52,908 nucleotides of DNA from the NCBI GenBank assembly GCA_947625405.1, contig CANQOF010000012.1, positions 1-52,908 on the forward strand, in the 5' to 3' direction. The stretch is from an uncultured Atopobiaceae bacterium. GTDB taxonomy: Bacteria; Actinomycetota; Coriobacteriia; Coriobacteriales; Atopobiaceae. The translations under genes and the position numbers were made by a program. This document shows positions 17,641-29,518 of this stretch, in pieces. The notes under the pieces were generated by a model. The model was not told where the DNA came from. It saw only the letters and a list, made by a program, of their open reading frames with translations, and ran no database searches. Within the stretch, counting starts at the first letter, position 1. Each line of letters opens with the position of its first letter.

Positions 17641-19027
17641 TCAGAGCAGGCTCTCGGCGAGTTCGAATTGCCTCTCGAGCGCCTCCGGCGAGGTGCCGCC
17701 TTCCGAGCGCCTGCGCGCCACGACGTTTCGGATCTCCACCCAGGAGAGCACGTCGGCCTCGAAGAGCTCGGAGAACTCCCGGAGCTCTTCGAGCGTGAGA
17801 TCGTCGAGGGCCTTGCCCCGCGCCACGCAGCGCGCCACGAGCGCGCCCACCACGCGATGCGCCTCGCGGAAGGGAAGCCCCTTTCCCACGAGGTAGTCGG
17901 CGAGATCGGTCGCGGCCATGAGGCCCTCCCCCGCCGCGTGCGCCATGCGATCGGCGTGCACCTCCATCGTGGCCACCATGCCGCGCACGACGGCGAGCGA
18001 GGAGGTCGCGGTGTCCACGGCGTCGAAGAGCGGCTCCTTATCCTCCTGGAGGTCTTTGTCGTAGGCGAGCGGAATGCCCTTGAGCGTGGTGAGGAGACTC
18101 ACGAGGTCGCCGTAGACGCGCCCGGTCTTGCCCCGCACGAGCTCGGCGAAATCCGGGTTCTTCTTCTGCGGCATGATCGAGGAGCCGGTGGAGTGCGCGT
18201 CGTCCATCGTCACGAAGCCGAACTCCGCCGAGCTCCAGAGCACGAGCTCCTCGCAGAGGCGCGAAAGGTGCGCCATCACGACGCTCGCGGCGTAGATGAG
18301 GTCGAGCATGAAGTCGCGATCGGAGACCGCGTCGAGCGAATTCGGGATCACGCGCGAGAGGTCGAGCGCATCGGCCGTCATCTGGCGATCGATCGGGTAC
18401 GTGGTGCCCGCGAGCGCGGCCGCGCCGAGCGGGTTCGCGTCCGCCGCGCGCTCGGCGGCCCTCACGCGCGTGACGTCGCGTGAAAACATCCAAAAGTACG
18501 CGAGGAGATGGTGCGCGAGGAGCACGGGCTGGGCCGGCTGGAGGTGCGTGTAGCCGGGCAGCACGACGTCGCGCTCCGCCTTCGCGCGCTCGAGCAACGT
18601 GACCATGAGGGAGCGGAGTTCCCGTGCGAGCCCAGCCGCCGCCTCCTTCGCGAAGAGCCGCGAATCGAGGGCCACCTGGTCGTTTCGGGAGCGCGCCGTG
18701 TGGAGGCGCCCGCCGGCGGGGCCGATGAGCTCGGTCAAGCGACGCTCGATCGCCATGTGGATGTCCTCGTCCACCGCGGAATCGAAGGCGAACTCCCCCG
18801 AGGAAATCTCCTCGGCCACCGCGTCGAGCCCCGCGCAGATGGCCTTGGCGTCTTCCGCGGAGATGATGCCCTTGGCGGCGAGCATCGTCGCGTGGGCCTT
18901 CGATCCGGCGATGTCCTGCGCCCAGAGGCGCCTATCCACCTCGAGCGACGCGCCGAAGCGCGCGAGGTCGCCCGTGGGCGCCTCGCTGAAGCGGCCTCCC
19001 CAAAGAGGCGACGCGCCTTTCCGGAGC

Positions 19028-19035
<8 letters not shown>
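17641..19035 (-). CDS. argH: Argininosuccinate lyase
   Basis: ArgH cleaves argininosuccinate to arginine and fumarate, the last step of arginine synthesis. The 464-residue protein has the fumarase/aspartase superfamily motifs: TARSRNDQ at 113-120, HLQPAQPVLLAHH near 164-176 and the signature GSSIMPQKKN at 284-293, which holds the catalytic serine. The start is GTG and the gene overlaps the end of argG by eight bases, so the two are co-translated. It is the last gene of argR-argG-argH. Confidence 0.96.
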
Positions 19036-20440
<1,405 letters not shown>

Positions 20441-20538
20441 GTGAGGCTCCCTTTCTGCGAGTGCTTCTTCTCGATTGGATGACTGGTTGGTGAGCTGGCT
20501 CCGAGTCGGCGAAGATCTGTCGCCCTTCGACGCGCGAG

Positions 20539-20973
20539 CTAGGGCGTGCGTCGGAGCTTGTCCAGATGCTCGGCGAGCCCCGTGCCCGTCTCGTTTGTCT
20601 GCGTGACCACGAGGATCGTGTCGTCGCCGGCGATCGTGCCCAGCACCTCGGGGAGCTCGGCGCCGTCGATGGCCGCGGTGATCCCCTGCGCCGTGCCGGG
20701 ATGCGCCTTCACGAGCACGAGGTTGTTCACCGCCATCACGGAGATCGCGAGGTCGCCCATCATGCGCTGGAGATAGAGGTCTCCCGCGAGCATGTAGTGG
20801 CCGTCGGCGAGCTTCGAGAGCCCCATCTCCGAGATGTCGCGCGAGACGGTGGCCTGCGTGCACTCGAAGCCGGCTGCCTTGAGCTCGGCAACCAGCGCCT
20901 GCTGCGTGCGGATGGGCTTCTCGCGCACGATCTCGCGTATCATGTGGCGTCGGGCGTCGCGACTGCGGTTCAC
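20539..20973 (-). CDS. argR: Arginine repressor ArgR
   Basis: A 144-residue transcription factor that senses arginine and represses synthesis genes. The N-terminal winged helix includes IRTQQALVAELKAAG and CTQATVSRDISEMGL (recognition helix). The C-terminal oligomerisation/arginine-binding domain includes HPGTAQGITAAIDGAELPEV and GTIAGDDTILVV with the Asp pair that contacts arginine. The GTG at 20973 has AAGGA at six bases; an ATG ten codons in is less well placed. It lies upstream of argG-argH on the same strand, so it probably controls its own operon. Confidence 0.93.
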   Translation of the reverse strand: MNRSRDARRHMIREIVREKPIRTQQALVAELKAAGFECTQATVSRDISEMGLSKLADGHYMLAGDLYLQRMMGDLAISVMAVNNLVLVKAHPGTAQGITAAIDGAELPEVLGTIAGDDTILVVTQTNETGTGLAEHLDKLRRTP

Positions 20974-21204
20974 GTCGGTTCCTTAGACGTATAAGATATG
21001 CCCAATCCGCTCATTTCAGCGCATGAATTGCGCGGACTTTGCATATTTCTTGCATGAGCAGAGCAACTTTACTCGCTGGCGATCGCTCTGTCAAAACCCG
21101 CGCGAGCCCGTCTCGCACCGCGCGCACGCGGCGACAATGCCCAGATAGCGCGGGGGTTGGCTATCATGGCAGCGTCACCACTTCAGAGCATAGGGGGAGG
21201 CACC
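20974..21204. promoter_or_regulatory. Divergent promoter region of argR and the C39-like gene, with candidate ARG-box sequences
   Basis: This gap is AT-richer than its surroundings at 20980-21060. It holds TGCAT-containing half-sites (TTTGCATATTTCTTGCATGA at 21038-21057) and a looser pair TCATTTCAGCGCATGAAT at 21011-21028. Both loosely resemble ArgR operators, which are imperfect palindromes around TGAAT or TGCAT. On the minus strand TATCTT near 20989-20994 could be the argR -10. The assignment is tentative. Confidence 0.3.
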
Positions 21205-22590
21205 ATGCCGGAGAGATCCGCACGCTCGAGTGATCGCGCCCGCCGCACTTCGTCTCGCTACACCACCTCCTCGGGGCGCGCCCGCTCTGAGGAGTACTTC
21301 GAGACCGGGTCGAGGTCTCGCTCTCGACGCGACATGGGCTCCATCGGCGCCGACGGCCGCGCGAGGCGCTCGCGCGGCACCACGCAGCTCTCCGACCAGC
21401 GCCTTCGTGGCCAGGAATCCTACGGCCGCTCCTCGCGCTCCGGCTCGCGCGGCCGCGCCAACTCCCGCCGCCTCGACGTCACGCAGCAGGGCGGCTACCC
21501 CCTTCGCAATCGTCCGATCAACTTCACGAAGAGCCGCTCGAACCACGACACCACGTTCATGGTGGTGGTGGGGATCATCATCGCGCTCCTCGTGATCCTC
21601 GTGATCACCCTCATCAGCTGCGCCGCGAGCTGCGGCCAGGGCACGAACGATCCCACTGCAAACATCTCCCCCACCCTCGAGGGCGACCTTCGCACGCAGG
21701 TGGAGCAGATGGTCACGTCCGACTTCCAGAGCACCTTCGTGGCCGAGCACGCGGACGAGTACCCCGTCGAGCTCATCCAGCTCATGGTGAACGAGCCCGC
21801 GTCCACGTCGTTCGTCTACAACTACCCCACCGCCGCGCACGGCGCCTCCGCCTATGACGAATCCGTCTCGCGCGGCACCGCTCCTTTGCTCTACACCTGG
21901 GATCCTCGCTGGGGCTACGTGGACTACGCCGGCGGCCTCCTCGCCGTCACGGGCTCCGGCCCCACGGCGCTCGCCATGGCACGCATGGGCCTCCTCGGCC
22001 AGACGGACCAAACGCCCGCCACGCTCGCGAGCGCCATCACGCAGATGGGCGGCGCCACCGGCGAGGCCTTCATGGACCCGAACGTGATCGCGGGGAGCTC
22101 GTCGGGCGGCACCGATACCCAGCACACCGACGCCGACGGCGACGGCTACGACGACGAGACGGGCGAATTCATCGAGCAAGGCGACACCACGCAAGCCACG
22201 CAGGGCTCCCTCGCCACGACGCTCGGCCTGAACGCGACGATGATCACCGCCGAGCCCGGCTATTCCGTCACCGACACGATGAACGGCGAGATCACCAAAG
22301 GCGCGAACATCCTCATCCAAACGTCCGGCGGCGCCTTTGGCGCGACGCCGCACTGGGTGGTGGTCGTGGCGGCGAACTCCGATGGCTCGCTGGCCGTCTA
22401 CGACCCCACGTCCACCTCGAACAGCCTCCACGCTTGGGATCCCTCGACCGTGGTGAACGACGCGTCCACGCTCATCTCGCTCACCGCTCCCGGTGGCACA
22501 GACGGCACTGACGGCTCGGGCACCACCCAGGAGCACGTCGACGAAGACGGCGACGGCTACGATGATCAGACGGGCGAATATCTGGGTTGA
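21205..22590 (+). CDS. Membrane-anchored C39-like domain protein lacking the catalytic cysteine, with EF-hand-like repeats
   Basis: A 461-residue protein. Residues 1-110 are Ser/Arg-rich and cytoplasmic. About 115-140 form one membrane anchor (FMVVVGIIIALLVILVITLI). The outer part resembles the C39-like peptidase family (Peptidase_C39_2): TWDPRWGYVDYAGG at 231, GSGPTALAMARMGL at 250, PHWVVVVAAN with His383, and Asp400 in VYDPTS. In the family the first motif normally carries Gln (QWD) and the second Cys (GCGPT). Here they are Thr231 and Ser251, so it is probably a pseudo-peptidase. Two DADGDGYDDETGE-like calcium-loop motifs occur, one inserted at about 309-321 and one at the very C-terminus (446-458). 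The ATG at 21205 has AGGGGGAGG upstream. It is divergent from argR; function unknown. Confidence 0.8.
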   Translation: MPERSARSSDRARRTSSRYTTSSGRARSEEYFETGSRSRSRRDMGSIGADGRARRSRGTTQLSDQRLRGQESYGRSSRSGSRGRANSRRLDVTQQGGYPLRNRPINFTKSRSNHDTTFMVVVGIIIALLVILVITLISCAASCGQGTNDPTANISPTLEGDLRTQVEQMVTSDFQSTFVAEHADEYPVELIQLMVNEPASTSFVYNYPTAAHGASAYDESVSRGTAPLLYTWDPRWGYVDYAGGLLAVTGSGPTALAMARMGLLGQTDQTPATLASAITQMGGATGEAFMDPNVIAGSSSGGTDTQHTDADGDGYDDETGEFIEQGDTTQATQGSLATTLGLNATMITAEPGYSVTDTMNGEITKGANILIQTSGGAFGATPHWVVVVAANSDGSLAVYDPTSTSNSLHAWDPSTVVNDASTLISLTAPGGTDGTDGSGTTQEHVDEDGDGYDDQTGEYLG

Positions 22591-22711
22591 CGCTGCGGCG
22601 CTCTGGATGCACCTCATCTAGCCACGATCTCGGGGGCTTACGTAGCGTAAGTACGTTACGCCCCCGAGATCCTGTCTATCTGAGGCACCCCAGAGCGCCT
22701 CGCTGTCGTTT
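22589..22711 (+). repeat. Palindromic dispersed element, copy 1
   Basis: A 123-bp element nearly identical to 39129-39249 in reverse orientation. It is itself an imperfect palindrome: outer arms GCGCTCTGG / CCAGAGCGC, middle arms with similar but not identical sequence, a perfect inner stem GATCTCGGGGGC / GCCCCCGAGATC, and a short self-complementary centre (TTACGTAGCGTAAGTACGTTA). It begins inside the stop codon of the C39-like gene. It could act as a terminator or mRNA 3' structure, or be a small non-autonomous mobile element; no flanking target duplication is obvious. Confidence 0.85.
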
Positions 22712-22754
22712 TGCACATCCCTTGCTCGTAGCTTGTTGTCGCAATGCCTTGCGA

Positions 22755-22955
22755 GGGCGGGGGTGCCTATAGTCCCCGGAGCCCTGTGGGAGCCGCAAAA
22801 GAGAAGGCCCTTTTTCTCGGCCCTTGAGGAGTGGTCCGCCGGAGCCAAAGCCCGTATGCCAATTGGAGGTGTGTCACCCGAGAAAAAGGGCCGGTGAAAG
22901 CCGATAACCCGAATGAGCGGGAACCGGGCTCCGGGGACTATAGGCACCCCCGCCC
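22755..22955. ncRNA. 201-nt near-palindromic element with perfect 30-bp arms (structured RNA or MITE-like candidate)
   Basis: The arms 22755-22784 and 22926-22955 are perfect reverse complements over 30 bases. Inside is a second inverted pair, GGCCCTTTTTCTCGG / CCGAGAAAAAGGGCC, separated from the outer stem by an unpaired bubble of about 20 bases on one side and 30 on the other; the longer side contains a small hairpin (CCCGAATGAGCGGG). The apical part is about 57 nt. A long rod with a central bubble is the shape of 6S RNA, but no family sequence could be confirmed, and a MITE is equally possible. Each arm contains TATAGT. It lies between the C39-like gene and the terminator of the mutase gene. 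Confidence 0.45.
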
Positions 22956-22969
22956 CCAGGTGAATGCCA

Positions 22970-23007
22970 CAAGAAAACGCCCCGCCTCCAAAGGAAAACG
23001 GGGCGTT
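22970..23007 (-). terminator. Intrinsic terminator of the sugar-phosphate mutase gene
   Basis: On the minus strand a 9-bp stem AACGCCCCG / CGGGGCGTT is followed by a T-rich tail (TTTTCTTG), about 20 bases after the stop codon. The stem and U-tract make this one of the clearest Rho-independent terminators in the window. Confidence 0.8.
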
Positions 23008-23027
23008 CGGCTCTCAGTTGACGCGTA

Positions 23028-24758
23028 CTACGAAAGGACGTCCTCCTTCGCCGCGATCGCGAGCTTGTCGATGATCGCCTCGGCCTCCTCGCGGGTCTTT
23101 TCGGTGGCGAAGAGGTAGGCCTTGATCTTGGGCTCGGTGCCGGAGGGGCGCACGATGAACTTATGGCCGCCGTCGAGATTGAACTCGAGGACGTTCGCGG
23201 CGGGAAGCACCTGCGGCTTGGTGTCGCCGAGGCCGCCCGTGATGGGCATCGGCGCGCCCGCGTTGTAGTCGGTGTAGCCCACGACCTTGTAGCCGGCGAT
23301 CTCCTTCGGCTGGTTCTCGCGAAGGCCGCTCATGATGTCGGCCATCTTCTGCGCGCCCGCGGCGCCGGCGAAGTTCACGTTCACGACGCCGTTCAGGTAG
23401 TAGCCGAACTTCTTATAGAGCTCGTCCATGGCCTCGTAGAGATCCTTGCCCTGCTTGGCGTAGTAGCCCGCCATCTCGCAGATCAGCATGGAGGTGACGA
23501 CGGCGTCCTTGTCGCGCGCGTGCGTGCCGGCGAGGTAGCCGTAGGACTCCTCGAAGCCGAGAAGGTAGCGATCCCCCTGGCCGGCCTCGGTGAGAAGGTC
23601 GATCTGCCCGCCGATGTACTTGAAGCCGGTGAGCACGCGACGCAGCTCGAAGCCCCAGTCCTCGGCAAGGGCGTCGGGCATGGTGGAGGAGACGATCGTG
23701 GTGACGCACACCTTGTCGCGCACGTCCTCGCCGGCCTCCTTCTTGAGCTTGGCGAGCCAGTCCATGAGCAGGCAACCCACTTCGTTGCCAGAGAGGAGCT
23801 TGTAGTCGCCCTCATGCGGCACGGCGATGCCCACGCGGTCGGCATCGGGGTCGGTGGCGAGGAGAAGGTCGGGCTTCACCTCGTCGCAGAGCTCGAGGCC
23901 CTTCTGGAGCGCCTCGCGAATCTCGGGGTTGGGGTACGGGCACGTGGGGAAGTTGCCGTCGGGGTTCCTCTGCTCGGGCACCACGGTGACGTTGTCGATG
24001 CCCACCCGCGCGAGGATCTTCGTCACGCACTCGAGGCCGCTGCCGTTGAGCGGGGTGTAGACCACCTTGAAGGAGCCGTCCTCGGCCACGCAGCCCGGCA
24101 CGGAGACCGTCTGGATGGCGTCGAGGTAGGCGTCGATCACGTCGTCGGAGATCCACTCCACGAGGCCCTTCTCCACGGCTTCGTCGAAGTCCATCTTCTT
24201 CACGCCGTGGAAGAGGTCGGTGGCCTCGATGGTGGCTTGGATCTCGTCGGCCGCCTCGTTGGCGATCTGGCAGCCGTCGGGGCCGTAGACCTTGTAGCCG
24301 TTGTAGGGCGCGGGGTTGTGGCTCGCCGTGATGACGATGCCCGCGGAAGTGCCGAGGTGGCGGGTGGTGAAGGAGAGCACGGGCACGGGCTCGATGCGCG
24401 GAGCCACGAAAACGTGAACGCCGTTTGCGGCGAGCACGCCGGCCGCGCTCTTCACGAACTCCTCGCCCTTGTTGCGACTGTCGCGCATGATCGAGCACGT
24501 GGGGTTCTCGAAGTGGGCGTTGAGGTAGCTTGCGAGGCCCTGGCTCGCCTGCGAGACGGTGTAGACGTTCATGCGGTTCGTGCCGACACCGATGACGCCG
24601 CGAAGGCCGGCCGTGCCGAAGGCGAGATCGCGATAGAAGGCGTCGACGATCGAATCCTCGTCGTCCTTGGCGAGCAGATCCTCGAGCTCGGCCATGAGCT
24701 CGGGCTCATCGAGATTCTCGCGCCAAAGCTCGACTTTTTCCTGAATCGCAGTGTCCAT
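23028..24758 (-). CDS. Phospho-sugar mutase (phosphoglucomutase/phosphomannomutase family)
   Basis: The enzyme interconverts hexose 1- and 6-phosphates, linking glycolysis with sugar nucleotide and wall-polymer synthesis. The 576-residue protein is the long PGM2-like form of the alpha-D-phosphohexomutase superfamily: active serine Ser146 in TASHNPAPYNGYKVYG, metal-binding DPDADR at 303-308, sugar-binding FEESYGYLAGTHARDKD, and a C-terminal phosphate-binding RPSGTEPK. I chose the ATG at 24758 with AAGGG upstream; the frame is open for 27 further codons but those lack similarity. TAGAAT on the minus strand at 24838-24843 is a candidate -10. Substrate choice between glucose and mannose is not settled. 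Confidence 0.92.
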   Translation of the reverse strand: MDTAIQEKVELWRENLDEPELMAELEDLLAKDDEDSIVDAFYRDLAFGTAGLRGVIGVGTNRMNVYTVSQASQGLASYLNAHFENPTCSIMRDSRNKGEEFVKSAAGVLAANGVHVFVAPRIEPVPVLSFTTRHLGTSAGIVITASHNPAPYNGYKVYGPDGCQIANEAADEIQATIEATDLFHGVKKMDFDEAVEKGLVEWISDDVIDAYLDAIQTVSVPGCVAEDGSFKVVYTPLNGSGLECVTKILARVGIDNVTVVPEQRNPDGNFPTCPYPNPEIREALQKGLELCDEVKPDLLLATDPDADRVGIAVPHEGDYKLLSGNEVGCLLMDWLAKLKKEAGEDVRDKVCVTTIVSSTMPDALAEDWGFELRRVLTGFKYIGGQIDLLTEAGQGDRYLLGFEESYGYLAGTHARDKDAVVTSMLICEMAGYYAKQGKDLYEAMDELYKKFGYYLNGVVNVNFAGAAGAQKMADIMSGLRENQPKEIAGYKVVGYTDYNAGAPMPITGGLGDTKPQVLPAANVLEFNLDGGHKFIVRPSGTEPKIKAYLFATEKTREEAEAIIDKLAIAAKEDVLS

Positions 24759-24918
24759 GCTCGCCCTTTCTCGAGGTGCCCCAATGTGCGCCATCCGCCG
24801 AACCGCCCTCGGCGTGGCGCTTTCGCTAGACTTCATCATTCTAAGCGGCTGGGCGGCGGCAATGGCCGCCGGGCTCGCCTAGGAGTTGATTGGCGCGGCA
24901 AGTGGGAGGAGACGCCCC

Positions 24919-25527
24919 ATGGGCGAGCACGCGGGTTCGCAGGAGCGCATCGACTATCGGCGCGCCGCCTTCGTGGCCGCCTATTCGAACACCCGCGCGC
25001 TTCCGCCCTCGACGATGCCCGAGGTGGCGTTCCTCGGCCGCTCGAACGTGGGTAAGTCGTCGCTCTTGAACGCGCTCTTCTCGCGAAAGTCGCTCGCCCG
25101 CGTGTCCGCGACGCCCGGGAAGACCGCCTCCATCAACTTCTACGAGGCCGACGGGGTCGCCTTCGTCGATTTGCCCGGCTACGGCTTCGCGAAGGTCTCA
25201 AACGCCGAACGCGCGGCCTATGCGGCCCTCATCTCCGGCTACTTCGAGGACGAGCGCTCGCACAACCTCGCCGTGCAGCTCATCGACATCCGCCACGACC
25301 CCACGCCGCTCGACCTCGAGAGCGTGGAGGCCTTGCGCGATTTGGGCATCCCCTTTGTGGTGGCGCTCACGAAGGCCGACAAGCTCAGCCGCTCGAAGGC
25401 GTTTGCCGCGCGCACGCGCGACGCGAGGCTCCTCGAGCTCGCTCCCGAGAGGGTGATCGTGACCTCGGCGGAGAAGGGCGACGGGATGCGCGAGCTCAGG
25501 CGCGCCATCGCCGAGGCCACGACGTAG
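24919..25527 (+). CDS. engB: Ribosome biogenesis GTP-binding protein EngB (YsxC/YihA)
   Basis: A small GTPase needed for late assembly of the large ribosomal subunit. The 202-residue protein has G1 GRSNVGKS at 40-47, a TPGKT region with conserved Thr (G2) at 65-69, G3 DLPGYG at 84-89, G4 TKADK at 151-155 and a G5-like TSAEKG near 187. The ATG at 24919 has GGAGGAG at seven bases; an in-frame TTG upstream has no such site. It is divergent from the mutase gene and convergent with the transketolase pair. Often engB follows lon or clpX; here it stands alone. Confidence 0.94.
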   Translation: MGEHAGSQERIDYRRAAFVAAYSNTRALPPSTMPEVAFLGRSNVGKSSLLNALFSRKSLARVSATPGKTASINFYEADGVAFVDLPGYGFAKVSNAERAAYAALISGYFEDERSHNLAVQLIDIRHDPTPLDLESVEALRDLGIPFVVALTKADKLSRSKAFAARTRDARLLELAPERVIVTSAEKGDGMRELRRAIAEATT

Positions 25528-25561
25528 CCTGCGGGAAGCGAGCCCGAAATGCCCGACTTGC

Positions 25562-26551
25562 CTATCGGGAGGAGAGGGCGGCTCTCACCTTCGAGACGAT
25601 GCCCTCAGCGTCCATGCCGAAGAGATGACGCAGGTGCCTCTGGCTCCCCACGACCTCGGGGAAGGCGTCGGGAATGCCGATCTCGAGCAACGGCGCAACG
25701 GGCTTATCGCTCGTGATGCCCGCGGAGGCCACGACGCTCGCCACCGCGGAGCCAAGGCCGCCGATCGTCGTGTGCTCCTCGAGGGATACGAGGAGCTTTG
25801 CCCAGGTGCCGAGCGAGAGCACGGTGTCGGCGTCGAGCGGCTTTACGCAGGGAACGGTGAGGAGGAGGCTCGAGACGCCCTCTTCCGAGAGTGCTTGCGC
25901 CGCCTCGTTCGCCTCTTGGGCGATGGCGCCCGTGGCAAGGAACGCGACGTCGAGCTCCGCGTCCTCGGCGGGAGTCTGCCTCGCGGGGCGCCGCATGACG
26001 CGCTCGAGTGGCGCGCCGAAGTCGGCGACCTCCAGTCCCTCGATCGCGTCGGCTCCCGGAAGGTCCTTCTCGCCGCCTCTATTCAGGCGCACGTACTTCG
26101 GGCCGGGCGTATTGAAGCAATAGCTCGCCACGAGGCGCGTTTCCGCGGGGTCCGCCGGCGAGAGCACGCGCATGTTCGGCATGGAGCGCATGGCGGCGAT
26201 GTCCTCGGTCGCGTGGTGCGTGGTACCGAGCTCGCCATAGGCGAAGCCGCCGCCGATGCAGATGATGGTCACGTCGAGGTTGTGGTAACACACGGTGTCG
26301 CGGATCTGCTCGAGGCAGCGAAGCGTCGGGAAACTCGAGATCGAGTACACGAAGACCTTGCGTCCCTCGAGCGCGAGGCCCGCCGCCACCTCGATCATGT
26401 CCTGCTCGGCGATGCCGCAGTTGAGGTAGCGCTGGGGGTAGGCCTCTTGGAAGACCTCCACCACGCGGTAGCCGAGGTCGCCCGTGAGGAGCATGATCGA
26501 GGGATCCTTGGCCGCCTGGTCGACGAGCGCTTGGATGAAGGTGTTTCTCAT
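25562..26551 (-). CDS. Transketolase, C-terminal subunit
   Basis: The second half of a two-gene transketolase (pyrimidine-binding plus C-terminal domains), 329 residues. It carries RYLNCGIAEQDMIEVAAGLA, with the catalytic Glu that activates thiamine diphosphate, then FAYGELGTTHHATEDIAAMR and a C-terminal domain with LVSLEEHTTIGGLGSAVA. It works with the adjacent N-terminal subunit in the pentose phosphate pathway; relatives acting on other ketose donors exist. Its ATG overlaps the upstream subunit by four bases (ATGA), so synthesis is coupled and stoichiometric. Confidence 0.92.
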   Translation of the reverse strand: MRNTFIQALVDQAAKDPSIMLLTGDLGYRVVEVFQEAYPQRYLNCGIAEQDMIEVAAGLALEGRKVFVYSISSFPTLRCLEQIRDTVCYHNLDVTIICIGGGFAYGELGTTHHATEDIAAMRSMPNMRVLSPADPAETRLVASYCFNTPGPKYVRLNRGGEKDLPGADAIEGLEVADFGAPLERVMRRPARQTPAEDAELDVAFLATGAIAQEANEAAQALSEEGVSSLLLTVPCVKPLDADTVLSLGTWAKLLVSLEEHTTIGGLGSAVASVVASAGITSDKPVAPLLEIGIPDAFPEVVGSQRHLRHLFGMDAEGIVSKVRAALSSR

Positions 26552-27507
26552 GCCTCGGCCCCCTCCTGCGCGCGCACGACGGTGCCGGCGGGAAAGCCGC
26601 CGTCCTGGAGCGCCACTTCGGAGAGCGCGCGGCGGAGCTCGTCCTTCGAGGCCGAGTCGTAGTGCCAGCGGATGTCGCCCTCCATGAACGAGACGCCCTT
26701 GCCCTTCACCGTGTGCGCGATGACGGCGAGCGGCTGGCCGCCGTGCGGGGTCTCAAGCGCCGCCTTGAGCGCGGCGTGGTCGTGCCCGTCGCAATCGAGT
26801 GCCGCCCAGCCGAAGGAGCGGAACTTCTCGGAGAGGCTCCCGAGCTTGAGGGCCGTCTCATCCGTGGGGCCGAAGCTCTGCATGCCGTTCCTGTCCACGA
26901 TGACGATGAGGTGGTCGAGCTCGAGCGTCGAGGCCAGGAGCGCGGCCTCCCAGACGCTCCCCTCGTCGCACTCGCCGTCGCCCATCACGCAGAAGACGCG
27001 CCAGTTCTCGGCGTCGAGGCGCGCGGCGAGTGCCATGCCGCAGGCGACTCCGAGGCCCTGGCCGAGCGAACCGGTGGAGAGCTCGACGCCCGGCACCGCG
27101 TGGCTCACGTGGCCGGAGAAAATCGAATCATCGGTGTAGTAGTTTTTAAGGAGGTCGTTGCGATCGATGAAACCGGTCTCCGCGAGCGCCGCGTAGACGG
27201 CGCTTCCGCCGTGGCCCTTCGAGAGGATGAAGCGGTCGCGCTCGGGATCTTTCGGGTTTTCGGGATCCGCGTGCATCACGGAGCCGTAGAGCACGGCGAG
27301 GATGTCCACCGCGGAGAGGGCGCTCGCGACGTGGCCGGCGCCCGAGGAGCTCGTGGCGGCAAGGCAATCCTCGCGCATGCGACGCGCGAGATTCGCCGTC
27401 TCGGGCGCGGACGCGGGGGCGCTCGGTGCCGCGAGCACGGGCACGCTTGCGGAGGGCTCTGGCCCCGCGAACTCGGATACGTCCGTTATTTCATCAAGTT
27501 CAGCCAC
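26548..27507 (-). CDS. Transketolase, N-terminal (thiamine diphosphate-binding) subunit
   Basis: The first half of the split transketolase, 319 residues. GHVASALSAVDILAVLYG and DRFILSKGHGGSAVYAALAE are transketolase N-terminal motifs, and GDGECDEGSVWEAALLAS is the thiamine diphosphate/Mg signature (GDGE...). The start is GTG with GAGGT six bases upstream. It overlaps the C-terminal subunit by four bases. An N-terminal stretch of about 40 Ala/Pro-rich residues precedes the domain. TAGAAT on the minus strand near 27567 is a possible -10, with no good -35. Confidence 0.92.
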   Translation of the reverse strand: MAELDEITDVSEFAGPEPSASVPVLAAPSAPASAPETANLARRMREDCLAATSSSGAGHVASALSAVDILAVLYGSVMHADPENPKDPERDRFILSKGHGGSAVYAALAETGFIDRNDLLKNYYTDDSIFSGHVSHAVPGVELSTGSLGQGLGVACGMALAARLDAENWRVFCVMGDGECDEGSVWEAALLASTLELDHLIVIVDRNGMQSFGPTDETALKLGSLSEKFRSFGWAALDCDGHDHAALKAALETPHGGQPLAVIAHTVKGKGVSFMEGDIRWHYDSASKDELRRALSEVALQDGGFPAGTVVRAQEGAEA

Positions 27508-27690
27508 GCTGACCTCGTATTTCTTGTCGATATCACGCGTCTGGGAAGGGAGGAGGCGTAGCGTGCCATTCTAGCAGCCCCCTCCCCCTCTCCTTCCCCG
27601 CAAGCGCCCCTGATTTGCATGAATTTGCCAATTCGAAAGTTTTCGCCGAGGAAAGTGCGCGAGCGAGGGGCCAAGGCGCGCGAACGGGCG

Positions 27691-29466
<1,776 letters not shown>

Positions 29467-29518
29467 GGCACACCCTCCATGTGCGCCAGAGCCTGGCGCT
29501 CGTCGACGGCCTTGCGAT

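Larger units (their letters stand above)
22591..23027. other. Gene-free stretch of 437 bp packed with palindromes
   Basis: No convincing coding frame was found. The stretch holds, in order, the dispersed palindromic element (to 22711), about 40 bp without features, the 201-nt near-palindrome (22755-22955) and the intrinsic terminator of the sugar-phosphate mutase gene (22970-23007). Confidence 0.75.

Noticed and set aside
22755-22955. SRP RNA, RNase P RNA or tmRNA
   Set aside because: The conserved SRP GGAA-loop/AGCAGCC region, the RNase P conserved core (GAGGAAAGUCC type) and a tRNA-like domain are all absent.
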